Assembly: GCA_018343915.1 (NCBI GenBank) | Contig: JABRWF010000002.1 | Coordinates: forward strand, 2,728,001-2,792,000 | Length of the DNA: 64,000 bases | Direction: 5' to 3' | From: Agroathelia rolfsii | Lineage: Eukaryota; Basidiomycota; Agaricomycetes; Amylocorticiales; Amylocorticiaceae | Shown: positions 36,946 through 47,712 of the stretch, piece after piece | How the letters are laid out: the number at the start of each line of letters is the position of its first letter | Position numbering within the stretch: position 1 is the stretch's first letter | Notes under the pieces: model-generated | Seen by the model: only the letters and a program-made list of their open reading frames with translations | Databases searched by the model: none | What the model was told of the DNA's origin: nothing | Program-made: the position numbers and the translations under genes

Positions 36946-37222
36946 GGTGCACATCGTACTAGTAAATAAAATAGTAATTATCAGGTGTTGTATGATTAGC
37001 TCGCAGTGTTACCAATCCAAAATGCATGATTGTCAATGTGAAATGTGTGACATTCGGCCATTTTTGTACTGGCATCGTGTCTTTACGTGGCAAGGCTCGG
37101 ACCAATCCCCGAGGAATTTAGTCCGAATTGCGCAAAAGAAGTCGCCACGTCTTCACTCCCAACACTTCTTAAACACATACCATCCTCCTCGTCCTGTTGT
37201 TCACGGTTTCTGTTCGTTCATC

Positions 37223-38972
37223 ATGAGCGGCTGTGGGTTTCTGTTTCTTGTGGTGTTATCCCAGCTACTCAACTAACGTAACTTGTCTAGTTCGGTTTCT
37301 GAACCTCGTCCGACCTTTCTTGCCTATCCTTCCTGAGGTTTCTTCTCCAGACCGCAAAGTGTGTTTCTCTGTTGGTATGCTGCATGGAACTATTTCCTAA
37401 TATCTTTCTAGGTTCCTTTCAACCAGAAGGTGCTATGGACTGCTGTAACTCTCCTCATCTTCTTGGTTTGCTCCCAAGTCCCTCTCTATGGCATCATGTC
37501 GTCCGACTCTGCTGACCCGCTCTACTGGATGCGTGTCATTTTGGCGTCCAACCGTGGAACGCTCATGGAGTTGGGTATCAGTCCTATAGTCACTAGCGGA
37601 ATGATCATGCAGCTGCTGGCCGGTGCAAACTTGATTGAGGTTGACTTTAGCTTGAAGGAGGACAGGGCTCTCTTCAGCGGTGCTCAAAAGCGTGAGCGCG
37701 TTTATTCCTTTTTTCACGAAATCAAATCTAATTCGTTTCCATGAACAGTCTTTGCGCTTATCATTTCGCTTGGTCAGGCTACCGTTTATGTCTTAACGGG
37801 TCTTTATGGACAACCTAAGGATCTCGGCGCCGGTGTCTGCCTTCTTCTCATTATCCAACTTGTCACCGCTGCCCTCATCGTCATCCTCCTCGACGAACTC
37901 CTCCAGAAAGGATACGGTCTCGGCTCCGGTATTTCGCTCTTCATTGCCACGAACATTTGCGAATCCATTGTTTGGAAGGCTTTCTCCCCTACCACCGTCA
38001 ATACCGGTCGTGGCCCCGAGTTCGAGGGTGCACTTGTTGCCCTGTTCCACCTTCTCTTCACTTGGAACGACAAGGGCCGTGCACTTCGTGAAGCCTTCTG
38101 GCGTGACCGTCTGCCCAACGTTATGAACCTCATTGCCACAGTTGTCATCTTCGCCGTTGTCATCTACCTCCAGGGCTTCCGCATTGAGATCCCCGTCAAG
38201 AGCAACAGGTTCCGTGGCCAGAGGGGCTCCTACCCTGTTAGGTTGTTTTACACCTCCAACATGCCCATCATGCTCGAGAGCGCTTTGACCAGCAATGTGT
38301 TCATTATTTCTCAAATGCTCTCCTCGCGTTTCCCCGATAACTTCTTGGTCAGGTTGCTTGGTGTTTGGGAGGTAATTGATTCCCTCAGATTATGTTATGG
38401 CTAAACTAATGAATACATAGCCTCTCCAAGATTCTCCTCAACTCGCCGCTGTTTCTGGTATCGCTTACTACATGTCTCCTCCCCACACTATGAAGGAGGC
38501 TCTTCTTGACCCTATCCATACCGTCGTCTACATCACTTTCATGGTTTCTGCTTGTGCATTGTTCTCTAAGACTTGGATTGAAGTCTCTGGAAGTGGTCCT
38601 AGGGACGTTGCCAAGCAGCTTAAGGATCAACAACTCGTTAGTCCACATTTTGCTTACTTTTTATCACATTGTTTACGCTGGTTTCAAGGTTATGGCTGGT
38701 CACCGTGAGGGCTCTATGTACAAGGAACTGAAGCGTATCATCCCGACTGCTGCGGCTTTCGGTGGTGCCATCCTTGGTCTTCTTTCCGTTTCTGCTGACC
38801 TGCTTGGCGCTATTGGCAGCGGTACCGGTATCCTTATGGCTGTCACAATCATTTACAGCTACTTCGAAATCGGCATGAAGGTGAGCATATCATTCCCTGA
38901 AAAACCACGATTTTCTAATGCTCTTCGTAGGAGTCTTCCCCTGAGATGGCCGCCTTCTCCGACCTGCTATAA
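37223..38972 (+). CDS. SEC61: Sec61 alpha subunit of the ER protein translocon
   Basis: The ten-helix pore protein for co-translational import into the ER. The first exon is just 10 nt (ATG AGC GGC T, 37223-37232); after an intron ending at about 37290 the protein reads [20 protein letters not shown], exactly the family N-terminus. Other landmarks: [20 protein letters not shown], the plug-region [40 protein letters not shown], the cytosolic loop [20 protein letters not shown] and [20 protein letters not shown]. The final exon after the intron near 38881 encodes [13 protein letters not shown]. About seven exons. Length of about 475 residues fits the family. Confidence 0.97.
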
Positions 38973-39211
38973 ACCACTTGTAGTATGGTGGACAGAGTAG
39001 TCTTTTCCGACACGGGGTCTTGGCACACAGAAAAAGGGTATTCATGTACCATCCCTACGTAAAATTGTTTGCATGACGCACCTACTTGCTTCATACCCCT
39101 AATTATTGACTCGTACTTCACATAATTATGAAACGCGTATAATGGATAGGAATCGCAAATGCAACGATTGTTTCAAGTACATACACGATGATATCAGTGT
39201 CAGATAGTATT

Positions 39212-40840
39212 TCAAGCAGTGGAGCCCCATATTCTGATTTCTCTACCACTAGCGCCCCAAATTTCTTTCCCTTGCTCTCCAAATACCAATGCGGAGACCT
39301 CTCCCTCCTGGAAGTTCGCAAGAGGCTCCCATGTTTTGTGCGCGAAGATCTTGACACCTTCGTTGCCGGCTACGCCAAGATACTGAGCGCTATAGTCATA
39401 TGAAACAGCGTTCACCTTGAAGCTGTCACCAAGGTCAATAGTGTTCGCAATCTTGAGTTTACGCAGGTCCCAGACAGCCACGGTGGAAAGCGAGCTGGGA
39501 GCCAGCAGGTGGTATCCGTTCTCAGAGAAAGAAAGTGTGTTGACGGTGAAGGGTACGCCTTCCGGGGGTGTCAACGAGGCAGCCACGCCTCCTGAGCGGA
39601 CGTCATAAATTTGCATTGTCGATGCAGGCGTTCCGAGACCGATGAGGGTGCCGTCAGGATGAATAGATAGAGAAGTAAAGCCCTCTTCATGAGGTGCACT
39701 GCGGAACACTTGCTGGAACGAGTTCAGGTCATGCAGCGAGTACGTTTTGTCGAGGGAAGACAATGCCACGACGGCTGATGAGGGGTGTACGGCAAGACCA
39801 GTGACCTCGCCTTTGTGTGTCCTGATGGTCGACTTGGGGATGTAGTCATCCGAGGCAGTATCGTGGGCCCAGATTTTGGCGACTTTGTCAGCGGATGCGG
39901 ACAGAAGCAACGTAGACTCGCCCTCTCGCTCACGGAAGGCGACCTGCGTGATCTTTTTTGTGTGTCCTTTCAAGGAGACGACGACCTTGTCCGTGCTACG
40001 GTCGTACAGCTGCACAACCTTATCATTGCCACCAGTAAGGAATTGTGAGGGATTGACAGAGGAGACGGCGAGAGTAGCAATGCCTGAAGGGGATGGGGAA
40101 TGCAGGGAAGGAATGACGTGTTTCTGTGCGTATGTCTTGACCTCGTCCGCCGTGGCGTAACCTTCGGGGGCCTTGCGCTTCTTGCGCTTCGCAGAGAGAG
40201 CAGCATGAGTTTCGTCGATCTTTGACAGAATTTCTGTGGGCAGTGTGGTTTCTGAGGCACCATTTTCTTCCATCTCGACGTCTTCTGCGCCATTCGAGGG
40301 TGCAACGCCCATGCTGGCCTGAACGCTCGCCAGTGCACTAGTGACACGCGTAAGTAAGGTTCAACAACGGAAAAAATTGCTGTGATAACATACTCTCGGG
40401 CAGCATCTCTTTCACGAATGAGACGCGCAACCACCCGTGTTGCAGCATCCTGAGAATAGAGCGCATTACTTAATTCTTGACGCGTTGAATTGTACTGTTG
40501 GCGCAGCGAGAACATTTCAAGCACAAGTGCATCCCACTCATTTTGGAGGGTATGCAATAACGCTGGGATTGAAGATTGCGTAGGTGGACGTGGGGGCGCA
40601 GTACTTGGGCCTGACAACAACAATGTTCAGTACGAATATAATGTGTGAAAGTAACCCAGGCATATGCATACTGGCTTTGACTGAGACAAGGTCAGATTCC
40701 TCGAGTTTCTCGCCCGTCACAGGATCCGTCCCGTTCTCAGTAATATACTTGAGAATGAGGCGACGCTCATAAACATGTCCAGACTTGTTGGACACTACAG
40801 GATCCTGAGGAGGCTCGCCAGAGATTGCGCAGAAGAACAT
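39212..40840 (-). CDS. PRP19: PRP19 U-box E3 ubiquitin ligase / splicing factor
   Basis: The core of the NineTeen complex needed for spliceosome activation, also active in DNA repair. The start [20 protein letters not shown] (ATG at 40838-40840) is the conserved N-terminus; an upstream in-frame ATG would extend it but is not conserved. The U-box runs to about residue 56 ([15 protein letters not shown]). The tetramerising coiled coil follows ([19 protein letters not shown]), and then seven WD40 repeats, e.g. [19 protein letters not shown] and [18 protein letters not shown], ending IRIWGSTA. Three exons, with introns near 40320-40390 and 40615-40675. It is divergent from SGT2. Confidence 0.96.
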
Positions 40841-41023
40841 CGTTGAATGAGGAGGAGCGCCGTGACGAAGGAAACGCGTCACGGCCTGTGACCACGTCCT
40901 TCCTTTTTGATTTCACAAGCAACAAAGTCCACAAGCTTCCAATCCAATCTCCAGTTTCAAGTTCGAGCCTAGCGATTTCACAGCAACTCCCATAGCGTCC
41001 TTCAAGTCCTCACTGCAACAATC
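40841..41023. promoter_or_regulatory. Shared promoter of PRP19 and SGT2
   Basis: Only 183 nt separate the two start codons, so both promoters must lie here or overlap the coding starts. CACGTCC at about 40892 and pyrimidine tracts are seen; no TATA box. Confidence 0.5.
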
Positions 41024-42270
41024 ATGTCCGAGAAGCAGAAAAAGTTAATCCTTTCCATTATCGAATTTCTTGGTCAGTCCATCCAGGATGGTACCGTAAA
41101 GCAGGATGATAGGGAGGGCCTGGAAGTTGCTGGTGCGTCGACTTACCGTTCCATCTGTTGCACATTTGTACTGAAATTGCTTACGCCATTAGTCCAGGCA
41201 ATTGGTGAAGCATTTGGCGTAGACCCAGAAGATCAGGCTCAGGTCGACCGTCTTAGCATCAAACCTGCAACTCTTCCATCTATATTCGACGTATTTCTCC
41301 AGACTCGCGATAAGGCTCAAGTGCCGTCTTCTGCGTCCGCTACTGAAACTTCATCAGTAAATTCAACTAATCCCACTGTTGACAAAGCTGGTGCAGAGAA
41401 ATTGAAGGCGACTGGAAACGCTCACATGACTGCCAAACGATACGATGATGCCATCGAGGCATATACCAAGGCCATTGATCTAGATCCAGAAAACGCAGTG
41501 TTTTACTCCAATCGTGCGGCCGCCCACTCTAGTAAAGGGGATCATGAGAATGCAGTCAAAGATGCAGAGAAAGCTCTTGAAATTGATCCCTTGTTTACCA
41601 AGGCATACCATCGGCTTGGGTGCGTGAGAGGCATCCAGCTTCACTAGTATTAATGCCATTACTGATTTGATTTAATAGCCATGCTCATTACTCACTCGGA
41701 GACTTCTCTGCTGCTGCAGAGGCTTTCCAGGGCGGACTAGAATTGGACCCATCAAACCAAAACCTCAAGTCTGGCTTACAAAATGCCAAGAGCCGTATCC
41801 CAACCGTTGAACGTTCTACATCGCCCGCAACGACCTCGTCTCCTTCCGGTACTCCTGATGTCGGCGGCATGGCCGATATGCTGCGAAATATGGGAATGGG
41901 TCGAGGCGGAGGTGCCGGCGGCGGTGGTGGCATGCCTGACCTTGCTAGCATGATGAATAATCCCATGTTCATGAATATGGCACAGCAGATGATGGCAAAC
42001 GGCGGCTTGGAACGTCTGATGTCGAACCCTGCTGTGGCAGATATGGTGAATATAAATTTTCATGAAGTTGCCTGTGCATCTGGATCAGAGTCTTAATCTT
42101 ATTTACCAGATGAACCGTGCACAGAGTGGAAACATGCCATCGATGAGTGAGCTCATGTCGAACCCTGCCCTGCGTGATATGTAAGTGAACTTTTCTGGTA
42201 TTGAAGACATACATACTTATCAGCCCCTAGTGCTAACCAATTTGGAGCTGGGAGAGGAGGTGGTGCTTAA
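41024..42270 (+). CDS. SGT2: SGT2/SGTA co-chaperone for tail-anchored proteins
   Basis: Sgt2 collects tail-anchored membrane proteins and hands them to the Get4-Get5-Get3 pathway. The N-terminal dimerisation domain starts MSEKQKKLILSIIEFLGQSI; the central TPR domain includes KLKATGNAHMTAKRYDDAIE, YTKAIDLDPENAVFYSNRAA and KDAEKALEIDPLFTKAYHRL. The C-terminus is Gly/Met-rich (NMGMGRGGGAGGGGG, MNNPMFMNMAQQMM) with STI1/NP-type repeats LMSNPAVADM and LMSNPALRD, typical of Sgt2 substrate binding. Five exons; introns near 41134-41193, 41620-41678, 42046-42110 and 42181-42230. The last exon encodes ANQFGAGRGGGA. Shares a short divergent promoter with PRP19. Confidence 0.94.
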
Positions 42271-42430
42271 GGGGCTTTTATCGAGGTTTAGCAGAATGAC
42301 TGCCGCCTGATATATTCCTATCTAGTTATTGCGTGTACATTGAATGGATCAATGGATGTAGATTGGTTGAACAGTTGTGAATAAGAAGTAACTTTCCGAA
42401 TATAATATTTCGGCTTGAAAGGATCGGCAT

Positions 42431-42541
42431 GGCGAGATGGCCGAGCGGTCTAAGGCGCCAGACTAAGGTAGACCAACCTGTCTTGCAGGTGATTACACAA
42501 TCTGGTCTTTCGGGGCGTGGGTTCGAATCCCACTCTCGTCA
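42431..42541 (+). tRNA. tRNA-Leu (anticodon AAG) with an intron
   Basis: Acceptor GGCGAGA/TCTCGTC, D arm with A box TGGCCGAGCGG, anticodon stem CCAGA/TCTGG, variable arm TCTTTCGGGGC and T arm GTGGG-TTCGAAT-CCCAC. The loop reads CT-AAG-G, followed by an intron of about 31 nt (roughly 42467-42497) before the 3' half of the anticodon stem. Discriminator A at 42541, directly followed by TTTTT, a pol III terminator. Apart from the anticodon stem, intron and T-arm changes it closely matches the tRNA-Leu(CAG) at 30607. Confidence 0.92.
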
Positions 42542-42823
42542 TTTTTGCATATTTTGGCTGTGCTTATCATTTTCTCAGCATGCCGGATCAAATATGTCAA
42601 TGATGCCGCCAATGCCGAGCTGCTGCCGGGAGAAGTAGACGGAGAATTGATGAGGGTTGATGTCACTTGTAACGTCTGGCACTCTCGAGTAAGCGTCATT
42701 TGTGAGAACACTGCTGGTATAGTACTCTGGAGCAGTGGCGACCCTTCTCACAGGCCTCAATCTATAACATGATAAATCGCCCTCCAATCCCTTTCTTGTT
42801 TCTGTAATACCATTCCATCCACA

Positions 42824-45800
42824 ATGATATCCGGAAAGAAGAGGCACGCCCTCTCTCCTAGTCTCTACACACATCCCGAGCGATCACCATCTATGGAGGA
42901 GGAATACGATGAAGACGAGTCGGACTGGCAATCCATGTCCCTCACGCATTCCTCATCTCTGTCCAGCTCCTCCAGCAAGTGGTATGGTACCCGTCGTCTT
43001 CTTGCACGCACGACCAGCAGTGGTAACGCTTCTGTGCCATCAAATTCGACCTCAATCACAACTCCCCATTATGCCGACGTCTACGCTAGCTTCCTTGACA
43101 GGTATAGGAAACGCCCATCGTCAGACGACAACAAAGAGGACCTCAGTACCAGCAGTCACCTCTTCCCAAGGGTCCTCGGCCATCTTATAGATGCTGGGGA
43201 TAGTGACGATGAAGACCTGAATCGGGTATCTATCGCGGAAAGCATCTCGCCTCTGACTGAATCTGAGTTGCCGCAGCCTCATACGTCCGAAGATAGGGAG
43301 CGTCTGGAGTGGCAAATCATGCTTGCCTCCGTTATCGAGGGCGACGTTTTGAAGTCTGAAAAGACACGTATCGCCGTTGCAATGGAGCAGTCTGCAGAAG
43401 AGAAGAAGAGAATCGGGCAAAGCATCTGGCTTGGCATTCGCGCACGCTTCAACGACGTTTCTCCTGAAGAAGAAATGGAGAGGCTGGAGGAGCGTAGAGT
43501 GCGCATCGTCGACCCCGTCATTGACGAGATCTTGGAATTCCATGCCGAGCCCTTGAACGGGGGCGATAGTCACGTACACGTACTCAACCAGGTCTTGGCC
43601 CTGATCCATAAACTGGAGGCCGCCCGCGCACTCTATCCTAGCCTTCGAGCTTTCTACGACGACAAACCCGCTGCACTCGATAAGGTGTTCCAGGCACGAG
43701 TAGATGCCCTCAGCACTTGGTCCACGGTCTATCAAACGCTCCGAGCGCATATCGCCTTCATACAGAAATGGACAGGCAGTAAAACACTCGATGTTCTGCA
43801 GCCAAACACCAGCGGCGAGATCCCCATAGGCTCGACAACGGGGCGCAGTGCTAATGGATCGGCTGAAGTTGGCGACGGAAGCACCTTTGTAGAACGTTTG
43901 CTGAAAGAAGATTCTCTCCAAAGGACATTCGAAAAGGGATTTTTGATCACTATCCACGCATTCATTGGTATCATTCGTGACGCCCAGGTCAACATGGCAA
44001 ATATTTTCAAACAGATGAAGCTTCCCACATTCGAAAATGACCTCGTTCCGCTCGTCTCGTTCCCTACGACTCTCGTTCAGGCCAGCTTACGTGTCCGTCT
44101 GGACTACGTACAGAAGCTGAAGGACCCCGAGCCATTGATCATTGATCAGACCATCGACGACCTCAAGCTTAGTATTGGCTTAGCGTGCATGCTCAAGCGC
44201 CAGTACCAGGCATTCTTGTATCCCGATCCTGGCGGTAACTGGAATTTACCTCAAAGCATTCATGAGGACTATGATACTACCATCTTGGAGGGTCTCGCCA
44301 TATTCTTCCGTCTCATTGACTGGAAATTGAAGAGCAGCAATAAGAGCATCTACTTCAAGGAGACAGATGTACTCGAGGCTTACTGGGCTACATTTAACGA
44401 CGTCAGCTTGACTACGACTGGCGGTTCGGCTCTTGTTGCAGAACGGCTCAGGTATGTATCTTCTCGCATTTTTATGAAGATCTTGCTTTTAAACGCTTTC
44501 ACAGTGGTTTAGTCAATAAACTGATTGTTCGTATAACAAACAACTTCGCCGCTCAGTTACAGACACCTTCAAACCTGGATTCATCCATCTCTTCCAAGCC
44601 TGGTATGATTAACCAGTTGGATTCGCAGGAGATTGGAAACCCCCGAGCCATGGCGCCAGAGGCAATAATCGCATGCTATAGCAAAATCCTGGATAACGTT
44701 CGTTTGCGATACCGCAAGCTACAACGATTTGCGAGGTAACGAGACTTCTTCGCACCCTTCTATGTACTTTCGTTTTTCTCATTTTTCCTTTTTGTCACAG
44801 GGTGCTTGCTGGCAGATTCGGCAACTGTGCCGAGTACGATCTTGAGGGTGTTCCATTTGATATGTTTGTCACAGCTCTTGTGAATACCGACCATTTCTTG
44901 GTATATACCAAATCCTTCGAAGAAGAGGGCACGTATATCGTCGCATCTAGCTCCTTACAAAATCGACCGGAAATCATTCGTAGACTGCTCACCGAGGCTT
45001 TCCACGTCACCGAGGTTTTGACAGAGGATGGCTTTCGTATCGTGGATACTGGCATTGAGGTGGACGATAGCGAATTCGACGAATCCAGATATCTCCTTGT
45101 CCTCTCCCCTCGCTCTCAGTTCATCTGGGACGGCATGGTTCTCATGCTCGAGATACCTAGAATTGATCTTGAGCTTAAAGATAACCGCGTCAGGCTCATA
45201 GCTGATGGCACGCAACGCCGTTTAGCTATGGCGAAGCAAGAGTTTGCGGAAATATCGATAGTCTACGACAACGATGGCAACGCGTTGAAACCGTATTTTG
45301 AGCCCTTGAAATGCATGGACGAGCAAAAGGCGCACCTACCCAAAGTCAATCGGGAGCTCCGCAAGATTACTCGGTCGACTAACCGTTTGGCAGAGTCGAT
45401 TTTGTGAGCTCCACTGTTTCATTTTTCTGAGTGTCCTAACTGATCCACGAGTGTTTCCAGGGAGTCTGTCCACGCAGTAAGGGGTCGACTTCGTGGTGCC
45501 CCAGGAAGTCAGGACCTTCTGGAAAATTGGTACCTCTTTGCATCTGAGCACGGCCAACACGCCCAGAAACTGATGGATTGGGCGACGATGGCGAAATTCG
45601 ATCGCTTGCTAATCAAGTTGGCCATCTCATGGGTGTCTTTCATATGTGACGACTGTGACCCCGCAGAGCGCAGGACGTTCCGTTGGGCTGTCAATGCGCT
45701 CGAGTTCACCTTATCTCGGACTCGGCGGGACAATATCCTTCGTCTTCCGGAGGAAGAGTTCAACCAGATGCGAAGCAAGGTTGCGAGTTGCATGACGCTC

Positions 45801-47426
45801 CTCATCAGCCATTTCGATATCCTCGGCGCCAGATCGAACCTCGAGGCCAAGCGTGAAAAGGAGCGGCTGAAGGAAATGGTCCGCCTTCATTCCACCGAAT
45901 CAGAGGCCGACTATAAGTTGCCTTCTCCCAGCCCAGACGATGCGGTTAACTATGGTCCATACGCGTATATCGACTCCGGCGTTCGCAAATTTTGGGACAA
46001 GATATCCGTCAGCTTGCACCATCTGGACGCTAGTCGCGCAGCATTAGGCTCTGAGCAACGTGTCGTCGGTCGGGTCCTCGATAATGAGAAACCCGAGGAT
46101 CGCTCTCTTGTCTTCCTAGCCTCTTCCAGTTCAAACATATCGATACGCTGGCAACAAGGAAGGTTCATCGGCGCCGGTGCCTTTGGATCTGTCTACACTG
46201 CTGTCAACATGGACTCGGGCTCTCTCATGGCCGTGAAGGAAATCAAGTTCCAGGAGCTAACGGGTATCCATAATCTTTACACCCAGATCAAGGACGAACT
46301 CCGTGTCATGGAGATGCTGCATCATCCGAATGTAGTCGAATACTATGGTATCGAAGTGGGTCTATTACACGGCTCATTTATATTTTCGTAGTAGTGACAT
46401 TTGTTTCTAGGTGCATCGAGATAAAGTCTACATCTTCGAAGAATACTGTCAGGGCGGTAGTCTAGCCTCGTTACTTGAGCACGGCCGAATTGAAGACGAA
46501 CGCATCATCCAAGTGTATACCATGCAGATGCTGGAAGGCCTAGAATATCTGCACTCCAGAGGCGTTGTTCATCGTGATATCAAACCTGATAGTAGGTGAA
46601 CTAGGAAAAGGAAGTTTATCTATACTGAACCTGTGATTTTCTAGACATCTTACTTGATCATTTGGGTGTCATCAAATTTGTCGACTTCGGTGCTGCCAAA
46701 CTTCTGGCCAAGAATCAGAAGACGATGCAAATGCGAACCCGCCGGATGATGAGTGATCGTGATGGGGATAGCGTTACAGGCTTACAAGGGAACAGCCTCA
46801 CTGGTACACCCATGTACATGTCACCTGAAGTCATCAAAAACGACAAGCGTGGTCACAGTGGCGCCATGGACATCTGGTCGATGGGCTGCGTCGTCCTGGA
46901 GTGTGCCACAGGGAGAAAGCCCTGGAGTAACCTAGACAATGAATGGTATTTTTGTTTCCACGCATTGTATTGTACTTATGTTGTTACTAATTTTCGATAT
47001 CAAGGGCCATCATGTTCCATATTGGCATAGCCAAGAAGGGGCCGTAAGCATCTCTGGTAAATATCCTTCCTAATTCTTCCACTAATGATACATTTGTAAG
47101 CTAGACCATTGCCGGAACCTGACCAACTAAGCGAGTTGGGTATTGCCTTCATAGAGAAGTGTTTAACAATTGACTCTACGCTCCGACCGACGGCACGAGA
47201 ACTGAAGGAAGATCCATGGATGCTTGATTTTCATGAGGCGTTGCTCAACTATGAGGCGGCGGAGCTGGCAGTCGATCCACCGGCCCAGATCCCTCCCGAA
47301 GAAGATTTCGAGAACGCTAAAGTTGCCCGTCAGGCCGCGATCTTACAAGAGAAGGAAGTTGAGCGTATACAATCCGAGTCTCCCACCGGATCTCCTGTTG
47401 CAGAATCAACGCCTTCGACCCCCTGA
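42824..47426 (+). CDS. MAP kinase kinase kinase of the Ssk2/Wis4 (HOG stress) type
   Basis: The upstream kinase of the stress-activated Hog1 pathway. A long N-terminal regulatory region (ending with the exons near 45500-46080, e.g. KLPSPSPDDAVNYGPYAYID) contains the helical segments of Ssk2/Ssk22/Win1 proteins. The kinase domain starts at about 46140: G-loop FIGAGAFGSVY, catalytic Lys in LMAVKEIKFQE, catalytic loop VVHRDIKPDNILL, DFG in VKFVDFGAAKL-like context (IKFVDFGAAK), and APE equivalent in GTPMYMSPEV. The substrate-binding signature HHPNVVEYYGIEVHRDKVYI joins two exons. About eight exons. A C-terminal tail rich in Glu and Pro follows the kinase and ends VAESTPSTP. The ATG at 42824 begins a basic, Ser-rich N-terminus. 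Confidence 0.9.
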
Positions 47427-47712
47427 GCGTGCATCCATCGCAGCTTATGTCACCTATAACATATCTATCTGCCTTTTCGTATTCTCAATTGTTTATTGTT
47501 GCCATAATATACCCATTTCAATATTACTGACAGCTTCTGAGTTGATGTCGCACATACAGTGCTCACTAAAACATTTGTCTATTTTCTCTTCTCTTTTTAA
47601 ATCGTGTTTTACAGAAATTGCTTGTAGCTATGATTTCATGGAAACAATTTATACACGTTATCTACAAATTCGCGGGTGCAAGGGCGAGCGTAGAGAAGTG
47701 CCAGCTTTCTAT
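47427..47712. other. Intergenic region between convergent genes
   Basis: About 290 nt of AT-rich sequence with the 3' ends of the MAPKKK and of the first 7TM gene. No feature recognised. Confidence 0.4.

Noticed and set aside
40538..40882. PRP19 start at the upstream in-frame ATG (MTRFLRHGAPPHST)
   Set aside because: The PRP19 family begins at MF(F)CAISGE; the extension is not conserved and would shorten the shared promoter with SGT2.
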